Below, piece after piece: positions 15,894 to 23,374 of a stretch of DNA of 41,137 nt. The DNA is taken from positions 1 to 41,137 of IMG/VR virus record IMGVR_UViG_3300036770_000290. One strand, given 5' to 3'. The notes under the pieces are model-generated. The model worked only from the letters and a program-made list of their open reading frames with translations, was not told the DNA's origin and ran no database searches. A program made the position numbers and the translations under genes. How positions within the stretch are numbered: the first letter of the stretch is position 1; each line of letters begins with the position of its first letter. The DNA is from a virus.

Positions 15894-16090
15894 AGCTTGG
15901 CTGGCGGCGTTGGTGGTTTGAGCTGACTTTGCCTGCCAAGCTGGATACGGCTGAGGCGGATTGGCACGCGGCTCAACCTGCCGCGCCAGAGCCAATCATC
16001 ACGCATGAGCCAATTGACGATGAGCTGCAGACCGGCGACAGTCGGCTGCTAGGTGGTCCCATGAGCATCAAATCACCATGGTCAAACTGA
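15894..16090 (+). other. Protein-like open frame without a start codon between holin candidate and endolysin
   Basis: In the -1 frame relative to the holin candidate the sequence stays open from 15830 to a TGA at 16088-16090. Downstream of the holin stop it encodes GWRRWWFELTLPAKLDTAEA and then a Pro/Glu/Asp-rich tail, which looks like real protein. No ATG, GTG or TTG is well placed in that frame; the first is a TTG deep inside. It overlaps the endolysin start by 13 bases. Either a one-base indel joined it to the holin gene or an unusual start is used. Confidence 0.4.
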
Positions 16091-17136
16091 CCGATCTGTT
16101 CCGGTACTACAAGCACGGCACGCCACACCAGATGGCGGCCATCTCTGAATTGGAAGCCGAACTATTAAAGGTTGCGCCGGAGCTGTTTAATAAGGATCAG
16201 CCGTGGTACAAAACCTGGCAGCAAGGCGGCAAGCTGCACGACTATGAAGCGGCAGCCAAGCTGATCAAAGAGTTCGAGGGCTGCCACCTGTCGGCTTACC
16301 CGGATCCGCTTAGCGGCGGCGATCCGTGGACCATCGGCTATGGCACCACCAGGTACAGCGACGGCCGCAAGGTGCAGCGTGGTGACAAGATCACCGTCAT
16401 CGAAGCGGCCAAGCTGTTGAACTTGGAGATTGAGCGCATTGTCGAGAAGCTGCGCGCAACGGTGCCGTATTGGAACGCCATGAATGGCGACAAGCAGTCA
16501 GCACTGATCAGCTTTGCCTACAACCTAGGCAGCGGCTTCTACGGCAATCCTGGATTCGAGACGATCAGCAAGCGGTTGAAAGATAAAGACTGGAACGGCG
16601 TCCCCGAGGCCATGCTGCTGTACCGCAATCCTGGTACTAACGTCGAGGCTGGCCTGCTGCGCAGGCGGCAGGCTGAAGGCCGGCTATGGGGTGAAGGTGC
16701 GCAACAGTTGCCGTACAAGGTAAAGCCAAGCGATCCGTTCGGCACCAAGCTGTCGGCGCATTTCACCCTTGGCGAGTTTGCGTTAGGTGATCCTGCCCGC
16801 CGGTTTGTTGCCCAGCATCAGGTTGACACCGCAGCCGAGCTGTCGGCGTTCTTGGAGCGCGTCCGCACCGCATTTGGCGGCAAGCGCATCACGATCACCA
16901 GTGGTTACCGGCCAGCAGCGATTAACCGCGCTGTTGGCGGCGCCTCGGGCAGTGAGCACCTATATGACGCGCTTGGTGTCGGAGCCGTGGATTTTTACGT
17001 CGATGGCGTGGACATTAACAAGGTGCAGGCATGGGTTGATCGGGAATGGCCATATAGCGTTGGCTATGGCGCACCAAAGGGATTCGTTCATCTAGGCATA
17101 CGCAAAGGCCGGCCGCGCGTGCGCTGGGTCTATTAG
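16078..17136 (+). CDS. Two-domain endolysin: GH24 lysozyme plus M15 peptidase
   Basis: 352 residues. Residues about 60-210 are a phage lysozyme (GH24): KLIKEFEGCHLSAYPDP places the catalytic Glu at 67, followed by WTIGYGTT and a C-terminal QSALISFAYNLGSG. Residues about 235-350 are an M15-type D-Ala-D-Ala peptidase: TSGYRP, then zinc ligands in SEHLY, VDFY and FVHLG. One domain cuts the glycan strand and the other the stem peptide. No signal peptide is visible, so it needs a holin. The two small membrane proteins directly upstream are the likely partners. Confidence 0.92.
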   Translation: MVKLTDLFRYYKHGTPHQMAAISELEAELLKVAPELFNKDQPWYKTWQQGGKLHDYEAAAKLIKEFEGCHLSAYPDPLSGGDPWTIGYGTTRYSDGRKVQRGDKITVIEAAKLLNLEIERIVEKLRATVPYWNAMNGDKQSALISFAYNLGSGFYGNPGFETISKRLKDKDWNGVPEAMLLYRNPGTNVEAGLLRRRQAEGRLWGEGAQQLPYKVKPSDPFGTKLSAHFTLGEFALGDPARRFVAQHQVDTAAELSAFLERVRTAFGGKRITITSGYRPAAINRAVGGASGSEHLYDALGVGAVDFYVDGVDINKVQAWVDREWPYSVGYGAPKGFVHLGIRKGRPRVRWVY

Positions 17137-17164
17137 ACTTGCTGTGTAAGCCGCTACCAACGGC

Positions 17165-18016
17165 ATGGCGATTACTGCTTCAAGAGTATCGCCAGAATTA
17201 TTGGAGATACGGATACCGTACAGCAGTACAAAGGAAGAAGCAACCTTTCTGCTTCTTTCTGACATCCACCTTGACAATCCAAAATGCAACCGCAAGTTGC
17301 TGCTGCAGCACCTTGAGGAGTGCAAAGCGATTGGCGGTCATGTGCTGATGTTTGGCGATGTGCTATGCCTGATGCAAGGCAAAAAGGACAGGCGCGGCAG
17401 CAAAGGCGACATCAGGCCAGAGCACCTAGGCGGCAACTATTTTGATCTGGTGTTCCGTGAGTCGGCAGATTTGCTCAAGCCATACGGCGACATGATTTTG
17501 ATGATGGGCGACGGCAACCACGAGACCGCCGTGCTCAACAATCAAGAGATCGACCCGCTAGAGAATGTGGTGCGGCTCATGCGCAACGACGGCGCCGTCA
17601 CCGAGCACATGGGCTATCAGGGCTTTATACGGTTTGCGTTCCGGCAGTCGGCTGGTCGTACACGCCGCTGCACGTTGTTCTTCCATCATGGTGCATGGGG
17701 CGGCATCGTCACCAAAGGCACTATGGGCGGTGGCCGGTATGCGCAGATTGCGCCTGATGCTGACATCATGGTCAATGGCCACAACCATGAACGCAGCATC
17801 GTTGCACACCCGTGCTACCGCATCGCAGAGAATGGCAAGGCATGGATTGAGCAGCGTTGGCACCTGCAAACTGGCACCTACAAGCAAGAGTTTGGCGCTA
17901 CAGGCGGTTGGGCAATTGAGCGCATCGTGATGCCTAAGTCACTTGGCGGCATCTGGCTAACGCTGCGACCACGGGAACGCGGCGGCGTTGACATCACCTG
18001 CAGGCCAACCGTATGA
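17165..18016 (+). CDS. Calcineurin-like metallophosphoesterase
   Basis: 283 residues carrying all five motifs of the family: SDIHLD (residues 32-37), FGDV near 63-66, GDGNHE near 114-119, FHHG near 175, and GHNHE near 204-208. These hold a two-metal centre that cleaves phosphodiester or phosphomonoester bonds. Which substrate it uses cannot be told; phage members include DNA nucleases and phosphatases. It follows the endolysin by 28 bases, and its stop overlaps the next start (ATGA). Confidence 0.88.
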   Translation: MAITASRVSPELLEIRIPYSSTKEEATFLLLSDIHLDNPKCNRKLLLQHLEECKAIGGHVLMFGDVLCLMQGKKDRRGSKGDIRPEHLGGNYFDLVFRESADLLKPYGDMILMMGDGNHETAVLNNQEIDPLENVVRLMRNDGAVTEHMGYQGFIRFAFRQSAGRTRRCTLFFHHGAWGGIVTKGTMGGGRYAQIAPDADIMVNGHNHERSIVAHPCYRIAENGKAWIEQRWHLQTGTYKQEFGATGGWAIERIVMPKSLGGIWLTLRPRERGGVDITCRPTV

Positions 18017-18195
18017 GGCAATACGTCCTTGAGATTGAATACACCATTGTGGTGGAAAGCGACAGCGATGACCCGGAGGCGGTATCGGATGACTTTGTGG
18101 CGCGACTCAGTGAGTTAGCGCCGTCCAATAATCACATCCTGGGCTTATCGGTCCAGGTGCTACCAATCCCCGAATTGCGTGGATCACTCGATTGA
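18013..18195 (+). CDS. Unknown 60-residue protein
   Basis: Starts at an ATGA overlap with the phosphoesterase. The pattern [20 protein letters not shown], then an acidic helix and a hydrophobic strand ([15 protein letters not shown]), suggests a small ferredoxin-like alpha/beta fold. No motif identifies it. Coupling to the phosphoesterase suggests they are made together. Confidence 0.6.
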   Translation: MRQYVLEIEYTIVVESDSDDPEAVSDDFVARLSELAPSNNHILGLSVQVLPIPELRGSLD

Positions 18196-18499
18196 TGGCT
18201 CGAACCTCGTATCAAAACGCAGTGCAAAGCATCAATTCAGGCAGCAAATTTTTGAAGCATGGGGACATCAATGCGCCTATTGTGGCGTGCCGGCTGACAC
18301 GTTAGACCACGTCAAGCCACGCCATAAAGGTGGTGCCACAGTTGCTAGCAATCTTGTCCCGGCATGCAAGAATTGCAACCGTCGCAAGGGCAGCGAAGAA
18401 TGGCGCGAGTGGTTCAGTCGCCAAGAATCGTGGACCGTCGATCGCGTTCTAAAGATTCAGGACTGGTCGATTGATTCAGCATCTGATGATAGAAAATGA
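18179..18499 (+). CDS. HNH endonuclease
   Basis: 106 residues, starting at GTG 18179 (no in-frame ATG is available upstream of the domain). The HNH core is clear: CAYCG, then [25 protein letters not shown]; two CxxC pairs bind structural zinc and the DH/N/H residues form the catalytic site. It is the last plus-strand gene before the convergent junction. It may be a free-standing homing endonuclease or a nicking enzyme in DNA processing. The 17-bp overlap with the preceding gene leaves the exact start uncertain. Confidence 0.85.
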   Translation: MDHSIDGSNLVSKRSAKHQFRQQIFEAWGHQCAYCGVPADTLDHVKPRHKGGATVASNLVPACKNCNRRKGSEEWREWFSRQESWTVDRVLKIQDWSIDSASDDRK

Positions 18500-18558
18500 T
18501 CGCCTGCCAGTCCTGCGCGTGATCCTTGCACATGCCGTTGAGGCATACACGCCATACA

Positions 18559-19461
18559 TCACCGTGCCTTTCTATTGTTGGTTCCAAGTGGGGTATCCGC
18601 CAGCGGATTGCTCATCAGCATACGAAGGCGCATGATGCCTCGTTGCTGGATGGTGTACAGGCGCGTTTTGCTGATACCAGTCATCTCTTCAAGCTCTCCC
18701 CATGTCATCGGCTGACAAATAAGGCGCGCCCTAAGGACTGCTTGTGTTGTCTCGTCAAGGTACTTGCCAAAATACTCCATCATCTCTTGTATATCTTGCC
18801 TGACTGACAAATCATCATCATTGCAGCTAGGGTCTGCAATTGTTTCTGTGATGGTATTGCCATCTGAATCAGAAATGTACTGATCAAGGCTGGTCACGCG
18901 GTAGCTTTGCCGCAGCAACATGGACAGCTCTTTGGGGTCCATGTCCAAGTGCGCCGCTACCTGATTGGTGCTAGGAGCTTCGCCTAGCTCATGGCCAAGG
19001 TCTTGGATGGTGCGGTTGATTTTATACAGCATCTCATGGACACCGATTGGCAGCCTGATAATGGCGTCATAGGTGATCAATGCCCTAGTGATGCCCTGGC
19101 GGATCCACCAGTAGGCGTAGGTCGAGAACTTGTAGCCGCGGGTGGGGTCAAACAGGTCCACAGCGCGCGACAGGCCGATATTGCCCTCTTGGATCAGGTC
19201 CATGAACTCGAGTGTCTTGTTTTGCCGCTTGTCGTACTTGCGGGCGATATGCACCACAAGTTGCAAGTTGGACTGAATAAACCGCTGCCGGGCGCGTTCA
19301 CCGCTGCGGACTTCCCGCTGTTCATCTTTTGTTAATGGCCTTTCAAGTTGTTGCAGCTCTTTAAGTCTTGCGACACGTCTGCCAAGTTGTATCTCTTGCT
19401 GCGGCGTCAGCAATGGATATTTGGCGATACTGTTGAGATAGTCCTTGATAGAGTCCGACAT
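18559..19461 (-). CDS. RNA polymerase sigma factor, sigma-70 group 2-like
   Basis: 300 residues with ordered sigma-70 regions: 1.2 (DYLNSIAKYPLLTPQQEIQLG), 2.1-2.4 (LQLVVHIARKYDKR, then EFMDLIQEGNIGL, then FSTYAYWWIRQGITRA), 3 (IRLPIGVHEMLYKI, then GEAPSTNQVAAHLDM), and 4 (TWGELEEMTGISKTRLYTIQQRGIMRLR). Region 2.4/2.3 is intact, so it should recognise a -10 element and melt DNA. The sequence style resembles cyanobacterial primary-like sigma factors. It is the last gene of the minus operon and likely redirects host polymerase to late promoters (inference). The start codon overlaps that of a divergent plus-strand gene. Confidence 0.93.
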   Translation of the reverse strand: MSDSIKDYLNSIAKYPLLTPQQEIQLGRRVARLKELQQLERPLTKDEQREVRSGERARQRFIQSNLQLVVHIARKYDKRQNKTLEFMDLIQEGNIGLSRAVDLFDPTRGYKFSTYAYWWIRQGITRALITYDAIIRLPIGVHEMLYKINRTIQDLGHELGEAPSTNQVAAHLDMDPKELSMLLRQSYRVTSLDQYISDSDGNTITETIADPSCNDDDLSVRQDIQEMMEYFGKYLDETTQAVLRARLICQPMTWGELEEMTGISKTRLYTIQQRGIMRLRMLMSNPLADTPLGTNNRKAR

Positions 19462-19702
19462 GATGAATCCGTTGGTTCATACGATAGAAGCACAATTTCA
19501 CGGCGCTGCCAACGCAAGCATGTTGCGCGCATTACATCAACAGCAGGACTGGAACGCCCTGCTGGAGTATGCGCTGCTACTGGCCGAGCAAGAAGCCAGC
19601 CAGCGATCGCAGATCAACTGGCTAGTCCGTGAGTCAATGCGCTCATGCAGCGTTGAACCGTGGCATCTGGCTGCGGCGCGCGACCTTACTGGCCGTGACT
19701 AG
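19460..19702 (+). CDS. Unknown small helical protein divergent from the sigma gene
   Basis: 80 residues from ATG 19460 (or 79 from the adjacent ATG 19463). Residues 8-65 look like one helical bundle (HTIEAQFHGAANASMLRAL, then WNALLEYALLLAEQEASQ). It is the only plus-strand gene inside the minus block. Its start overlaps the sigma start by 2 bases through the palindrome CATG, and its end overlaps the deaminase end by 60 bases. It could be an anti-sigma or co-regulator by position, but nothing in the sequence proves it. Confidence 0.6.
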   Translation: MMNPLVHTIEAQFHGAANASMLRALHQQQDWNALLEYALLLAEQEASQRSQINWLVRESMRSCSVEPWHLAAARDLTGRD

Positions 19703-20191
19703 CTTGTCGTTGTTGTAGTGGCCAACGGCGGCATAGCTCAGTGCCGGCCGCTGACTCATGCGAAAAAATACCATCTGGCCGATCTTGAGCCCTGGGTAGA
19801 TCGACAGCGGCTGCAGTTGCCGCTGGTTCTTCAGCTCCAGCGTTAGCGCGCTGCCATGCCACCCTGGGTCGGCATAACCGGCGTGCAAGTTCTCGTAGCC
19901 TTCACGGGCTCGGCTGGACTTGAGAAAGAACAACCCAGCCACGTCCTCGGGCATGTTGAACACTTCCATCGTCTGCGCAAGGATGAACTGCCCTGGCACC
20001 AGCTCATATGGGTGATCAGCGGTGTAATCCTTGATCGACAGCGGAATCATCTGGTGGGATTCCACTGACTCAAGCATGATCAGGTCGCCCAACCGCAGGT
20101 CAAGGCTGGCAGGGTTGACCAGCTCAGGTTGGGAATGCTGCACCATGCCCTGCTGAATCAGGTCATGGATTTCGGTGTCAGATAAGATCAC
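19643..20191 (-). CDS. dcd: dCTP deaminase
   Basis: 182 residues from GTG 20191, chosen because MILSDTEIHDLIQQG is the standard N-terminus and the length fits the family of about 190. A longer frame to 20332 would add about 47 unrelated residues covering the zinc-ribbon gene. The trimeric dUTPase/deaminase motifs are present: NPASLDLRLGD, then FLKSSRAREG with the catalytic region and HAGYADPGWHGSALTLEL. The enzyme turns dCTP into dUTP (some also to dUMP), feeding dTTP synthesis for phage DNA. Confidence 0.9.
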   Translation of the reverse strand: MILSDTEIHDLIQQGMVQHSQPELVNPASLDLRLGDLIMLESVESHQMIPLSIKDYTADHPYELVPGQFILAQTMEVFNMPEDVAGLFFLKSSRAREGYENLHAGYADPGWHGSALTLELKNQRQLQPLSIYPGLKIGQMVFFRMSQRPALSYAAVGHYNNDKLVTASKVARRSQMPRFNAA

Positions 20192-20402
20192 TGTTGCGGA
20201 TGGCGATAATGTGTTTGTCGCTTGACCATTGCAGTAAGCAGCGTGGCACTTGCAGTTCACCAGGTTGCTGCGTATACCAACGATGTGCGCAGGCTTTGCA
20301 GCAGCGGCGTCTAACAATAGTGCCGTCGTCAAGCTGGTTTGTCATGACGACATAAGTCTGCCTAGATGCACAGTTAGGGCATTGAACTTGAATCGCGGGC
20401 AT
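20178..20402 (-). CDS. Zinc-ribbon protein
   Basis: 74 residues. A treble CxxC pattern is present: CPNCASRQTYVV near residues 8-19 and RRCCKACAHRWYT near 32-44, with an aromatic after the second pair, as in NrdR-type or transcript-factor zinc ribbons. The protein may bind DNA or RNA. It overlaps the deaminase start by 14 bases and the next upstream gene by 29 bases. No second domain is visible, so a full NrdR is excluded. Confidence 0.75.
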   Translation of the reverse strand: MPAIQVQCPNCASRQTYVVMTNQLDDGTIVRRRCCKACAHRWYTQQPGELQVPRCLLQWSSDKHIIAIRNSDLI

Positions 20403-20640
20403 CTTCTAGGTCTTTTGCCATGACTGCTGCGCTACGCAGCATTGTGCTGAGTTTGATTGGGCGCATGTTCTTCCAACAGGCATACCGGATGGCATGGCGG
20501 AAACCCATACTAATGTTGCCGTCGCCTAGCTTGCGTGCGGCTTCGATCTCTTCACGGCTCATGCGGATGTTGACCGTGAAGTTGCGGCCTTTAGCATCAG
20601 GCCTGAGATTGCTTAACCGATCAGCCACTGCATGTACCAA
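20374..20640 (-). CDS. Ribbon-helix-helix-like DNA-binding protein
   Basis: 88 residues from TTG 20640, or 84 from an in-frame GTG at 20628; both overlap the DUF3310 gene. The core NFTVNIRMSREEIEAARKLG, then ISMGFRHAIRYA shows one strand followed by two helices, the RHH pattern of Arc/CopG regulators. It may regulate the early operon. The rest of the protein is basic and helical. The start is uncertain. Confidence 0.6.
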   Translation of the reverse strand: MVHAVADRLSNLRPDAKGRNFTVNIRMSREEIEAARKLGDGNISMGFRHAIRYACWKNMRPIKLSTMLRSAAVMAKDLEDARDSSSMP

Positions 20641-20819
20641 TTAGCTTTGCGCAGGTCTTCGTCATAATTGCCTTTGTGATTAGATCTCCAGATGTACTTA
20701 AAGACTTGACCCTTGCAGTAACCCCGGAACTCTTCCGGGGTTAGTGCTGCTTGGATAGCTTCGATGCACTCAATGCCGCCTTGTGTGTAGTGCGGTGGGT
20801 GATTAACTGGGTCGGTCAT
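20613..20819 (-). CDS. DUF3310 protein (SaV / T7 gp1.7-like)
   Basis: 68 residues. It begins MTDPVNHPPHYTQGGIECIE and continues to YCKGQVFKYIWRSNHKGN and DLRKANWYMQWL, the full length and conserved blocks of DUF3310. Relatives in phages (T7 gp1.7) have been described as nucleotide kinases, but DUF3310 alone is short, so activity is uncertain. It sits among nucleotide and DNA-metabolism genes, consistent with a role there. Confidence 0.88.
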   Translation of the reverse strand: MTDPVNHPPHYTQGGIECIEAIQAALTPEEFRGYCKGQVFKYIWRSNHKGNYDEDLRKANWYMQWLIG

Positions 20820-20955
20820 TCTCTACCAACTCCATCAGCTTGAGGATGTGCTCTGCGAAAGCAACATGGGTCATGACGGCATGGGTGCCCGGAGGCACCC
20901 CATAGCTGTCACGCCACCATGCATCAAACGCTGCTTTGATTGATGTGCTGTTCAT
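20803..20955 (-). CDS. Unknown 50-residue protein
   Basis: From ATG 20955 the product is about 50 residues (MNSTSIKAAFDAWWRDSYG, then MTHVAFAEHILKLMELVEN). A longer frame reaches 21063, but that part covers the next small gene in another frame. The helical pattern is regular and the overlaps with neighbours (17 and 32 bases) are those of a compact operon. Function unknown. Confidence 0.6.
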   Translation of the reverse strand: MNSTSIKAAFDAWWRDSYGVPPGTHAVMTHVAFAEHILKLMELVENDRPS

Positions 20956-21067
20956 AAAGCCCCGTGTAAAGTGCATGCATTGGGTGGTCGGGTTTATCCC
21001 GGCCATGCTCGTGGTATAAACGCTCAAGCATTGCCTGGCGCTCGTTGTCCTGCTTGATATCACTCAT
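20924..21067 (-). CDS. Unknown 47-residue protein
   Basis: From ATG 21067 to a TGA at 20924-20926. The sequence starts MSDIKQDNERQAMLERLYHE and continues HGRDKPDHPMHALYTGLY. The start shares a base with the SSB stop, the same coupling used throughout the operon, which supports a real gene despite its size. It is charged and helical. Function unknown. Confidence 0.6.
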   Translation of the reverse strand: MSDIKQDNERQAMLERLYHEHGRDKPDHPMHALYTGLYEQHINQSSV

Positions 21068-21408
21068 CAGAATGCAGCCTCCTCAGACTTAGCGCGTGGC
21101 AGGTACTCAAACCGCTGCACGTTAAGCACATGCTTGCTGCGTTTGGTGCCGGTCTCCTTATCGTTCCAGTCTTGGCGGCGGATGGCGCCAGTGACCATGA
21201 TGCTGTCGCCTTTCTTGCAGTTGTCGGCAATCATCTGGCCGCCTTTGCCCCAGACCTCGACATCAATTGCATTGTTAATGTAATTGCCGTCTTTGTCTTT
21301 GCCTTCGCTGATGCCGCCACCGAAGTTGCAAACACAAGTGCCAGAATCAAAAAATTTAATCTGCGGTTCGCTAATAATACGAACGACGCCGGAAGCATAA
21401 AGGCTCAT
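21067..21408 (-). CDS. ssb: Single-stranded DNA-binding protein
   Basis: 113 residues with an OB-fold pattern: GVVRIISEPQIKFFDSGTCV, FGGGISEG, then AIDVEVWGKGGQMIADNCKKG, GDSIMVTGAIRRQDWND and a closing HVLNVQRFEYLPRA. The short C-terminus ends AKSEEAAF, an acidic tip with terminal Phe like the bacterial SSB tail that binds partners. It lies next to the RecT/RecE pair and probably coats single-stranded DNA in replication and recombination. Confidence 0.88.
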   Translation of the reverse strand: MSLYASGVVRIISEPQIKFFDSGTCVCNFGGGISEGKDKDGNYINNAIDVEVWGKGGQMIADNCKKGDSIMVTGAIRRQDWNDKETGTKRSKHVLNVQRFEYLPRAKSEEAAF

Positions 21409-21608
21409 GGATTGATCGGGGTAATGGAATGGGATTCTTCAAAGGCCAGCACATCCGCTATGGGATACCTGACCCGCGACTCACCCAAGGGCAAGCCGAA
21501 CCGTGGGACCGTGTAATAAGACGGTCCCTGGTTACGCAGCCGCTGGGATTTGATAGTGCTTGGCTTCAAACCCCAGCGTGCTGCTAGTTGTTCAGTCGTC
21601 AGATACAA
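21405..21608 (-). CDS. Helix-turn-helix protein, excisionase-like
   Basis: 67 residues from TTG 21608, chosen because AGGAGG lies 6 bases before it; a TTG further upstream is also open. The N-terminus [20 protein letters not shown] is the winged-HTH pattern of excisionase and MerR-like proteins, followed by a beta wing with [14 protein letters not shown]. No integrase gene is in the window, so the role is more likely gene regulation than excision. It overlaps the RecT stop. Confidence 0.82.
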   Translation of the reverse strand: MYLTTEQLAARWGLKPSTIKSQRLRNQGPSYYTVPRFGLPLGESRVRYPIADVLAFEESHSITPINP

Positions 21609-22344
21609 GGTCAGCCTCCTTCTCAAGCATCTGTTGCAAGAGTTTGTCGTGTTGCTCTTGCGTCAGGTCGCCGTCTTCCAGCCGCTTTGCCATGCGCGGT
21701 TGCAGGTCTTCGAGGTCCTGCAGGCTCTTGGCCTTGGCAATGGCTGCAGCACCAGCGGTGAAGAACTTGCTGGTGTCTTTGGCCTTGACCGCAGGCAATG
21801 CCGGCGCTGCCTCAGTGGTGACGGTTACAGACTCAGCGGCCTGGTCCATCTCGTCGGTGGTGTAGACACCGGACATGTCAGCCGGGAACGCTTTGCGCAA
21901 TGCCAATGCCTCGGAGCATTTGGCGATCATCGCGGCGGGCATTTTGGACCACAGCCCTTGGCCGGCGTTGTAGTCCGCAAAGCGGGCAACGCCAACAAAG
22001 GCATGATTGCTGCCTTTGCGATGGACAATGGTCTTAGCTGCAGCGGGCGGCTTAGACGAGAGCCATACGTCCCTCCAGTCGCCCTCTTCACCGCACCAAT
22101 AGGTCTCACTGCCGTCAAGCTGGCCAGTGCGCTCGGCAATGGCACGCAGGCCGTCAATGCCGGCTTGGATGGTTAGTTTGCCGCCACGCTTGATGGCGTA
22201 GATCTGCTTGCTGAACGGATCAAGGCCAGTGCGCTGGCAGGCATAGGCAAACAGCCGCAACTCGTCGTTGGTGCAGCCCGGTGCAATGGTGCTGCTAATC
22301 AATTGGACCTGATCGGGGGTCCAAGTGGTAATTGCTGTTGACAT
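21592..22344 (-). CDS. bet: RecT/Bet-type single-strand annealing protein
   Basis: 250 residues with the Bet pattern: [27 protein letters not shown] (in two stretches), then [18 protein letters not shown], and a conserved [20 protein letters not shown]. The C-terminal third is charged and helical, typical of the family, and probably a linker or SSB-binding part. It anneals complementary strands after the partner exonuclease has resected an end. It starts one base inside the exonuclease stop, so the two are coupled. Confidence 0.92.
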   Translation of the reverse strand: MSTAITTWTPDQVQLISSTIAPGCTNDELRLFAYACQRTGLDPFSKQIYAIKRGGKLTIQAGIDGLRAIAERTGQLDGSETYWCGEEGDWRDVWLSSKPPAAAKTIVHRKGSNHAFVGVARFADYNAGQGLWSKMPAAMIAKCSEALALRKAFPADMSGVYTTDEMDQAAESVTVTTEAAPALPAVKAKDTSKFFTAGAAAIAKAKSLQDLEDLQPRMAKRLEDGDLTQEQHDKLLQQMLEKEADLVSDD

Positions 22345-23135
22345 TAGAAGGTCTCAGTTTCGATGGGATTTGTCGCCCACTTAGGCAGGCTGATGGTCTG
22401 GATGTTCGTGTCGCCATAGCCCGGCCATACGTCAACCGCATGGCAAGCAGCGATCACGTCCATGCCATTGTCCCGCATGGTCCGCCCTAATGCAAGGGCT
22501 TCAGCGTCGAGTTCATAAACCGCAACAGCATGCGGGTATGTCTTCTCGACCGCAACGAACACAAACCGCTGGCAGCGGTCTGACAGTCCTTCGAGGTAGT
22601 GCGCCGCTTGGATGTGGTAGCCGAAGGTAGCCACGCTGCGGGCGAATGCCTGCGGGCTGGCATCGGTGGTGGTCTTAATGTCCACGATGGTGCTGCCCTG
22701 ATACCAGTCAGGGCGGCACTTGCAGCGCATCCCGGTGGCGGTATCAGTCCACCAGAACGACTGCTCGGCCTTGCCGTTAGCCAGCAATGCAGCCGCTGCA
22801 CGGTGATTACGGACTGCAGCGCTCATGCCAAGCGCTAGCGCCATGTCGCTTGCGGTGACGGCTTCTATGCCCTCGGCGGCCATGCGCTCGGCTTGCTCCT
22901 TGCCGGCCTTGGTGTTGCGTGGTGCGCACACGCCGTAGCGGTTCAGCAGCTCCTTTGGTTCAAGGATGGCGCAATGGGCAAGGCTGCCCAGCTTCATCGC
23001 AGCAGTCGGCTCGACCGGCTTGCGGTTGGGGTCAACGTACCGGCTCCAATAGTGGTAAGGCGATTGCATTACCGCTTTGAGATGGCTGGCGCTGACGGCT
23101 GGATCGGCGTGGTACTTCTCGTTTGTGATGGTCAT
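22344..23135 (-). CDS. RecE-like PD-(D/E)xK exonuclease
   Basis: 263 residues. The nuclease fold is visible: [14 protein letters not shown] (active His), [11 protein letters not shown], then [12 protein letters not shown] (the D and the D-x-K), and [11 protein letters not shown] (Gln/Tyr motif). This is the exodeoxyribonuclease VIII C-terminal family, which resects duplex ends from 5 prime to 3 prime. It precedes Bet in an ATG overlap, forming the usual recombination pair. An early Lys/His-rich N-terminus ([20 protein letters not shown]) is also typical. Confidence 0.9.
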   Translation of the reverse strand: MTITNEKYHADPAVSASHLKAVMQSPYHYWSRYVDPNRKPVEPTAAMKLGSLAHCAILEPKELLNRYGVCAPRNTKAGKEQAERMAAEGIEAVTASDMALALGMSAAVRNHRAAAALLANGKAEQSFWWTDTATGMRCKCRPDWYQGSTIVDIKTTTDASPQAFARSVATFGYHIQAAHYLEGLSDRCQRFVFVAVEKTYPHAVAVYELDAEALALGRTMRDNGMDVIAACHAVDVWPGYGDTNIQTISLPKWATNPIETETF

Positions 23136-23320
23136 TTCTGCCTCAGTTGGCGGTGGATCAGGGTCTGCGGTCCGAAGCAGTGCAACAGTTGCGGGAATGC
23201 CTGCAGCAGGGCTTGACGGTTGCTGGGGTCAGCAACCAGCCCGGCATCAGCAAGGCGTGAGATAAACCCGCCGCCGTGCTGTTTGGCGGTCTGAAATGTC
23301 CAGAAGTCGTCTGATGTCAT
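23132..23320 (-). CDS. Unknown 62-residue protein before the exonuclease
   Basis: Starts MTSDDFWTFQTAKQHGGGFI and continues SRLADAGLVADPSNRQALLQAF, a compact helical protein. Its stop overlaps the exonuclease start by ATGA. I do not know a family for it, but similar small proteins occur next to RecE/RecT in phages. It may assist the recombinase. Confidence 0.65.
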   Translation of the reverse strand: MTSDDFWTFQTAKQHGGGFISRLADAGLVADPSNRQALLQAFPQLLHCFGPQTLIHRQLRQK

Positions 23321-23346
23321 GGGTAGGATTCAGTCGGTAGGGTTTT

Positions 23347-23369
23347 GACGGGGGTGTGGCGCCCCCGTC
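23347..23369. terminator. Strong hairpin with T run on the plus strand
   Basis: GACGGGGG (23347-23354) and CCCCCGTC (23362-23369) form a perfect 8-bp stem with a 7-nt loop, followed on the plus strand by GTTTTC. On the minus strand, where the surrounding genes lie, no T run follows. It could stop stray plus-strand transcripts, or attenuate the minus operon as an RNA structure. Confidence 0.45.
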
Positions 23370-23374
23370 GTTTT

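Noticed and set aside
18486-18635. Possible 49-residue plus-strand gene ([20 protein letters not shown] and so on) at the convergent junction
   Set aside because: It starts in the HNH end and runs 77 bases opposite the sigma end. The first half looks protein-like but the overlap leaves the evidence too weak to call it.
20192-20332. N-terminal extension of the dCTP deaminase
   Set aside because: The 47 added residues lie over the zinc-ribbon gene in another frame and have no counterpart in the deaminase family.
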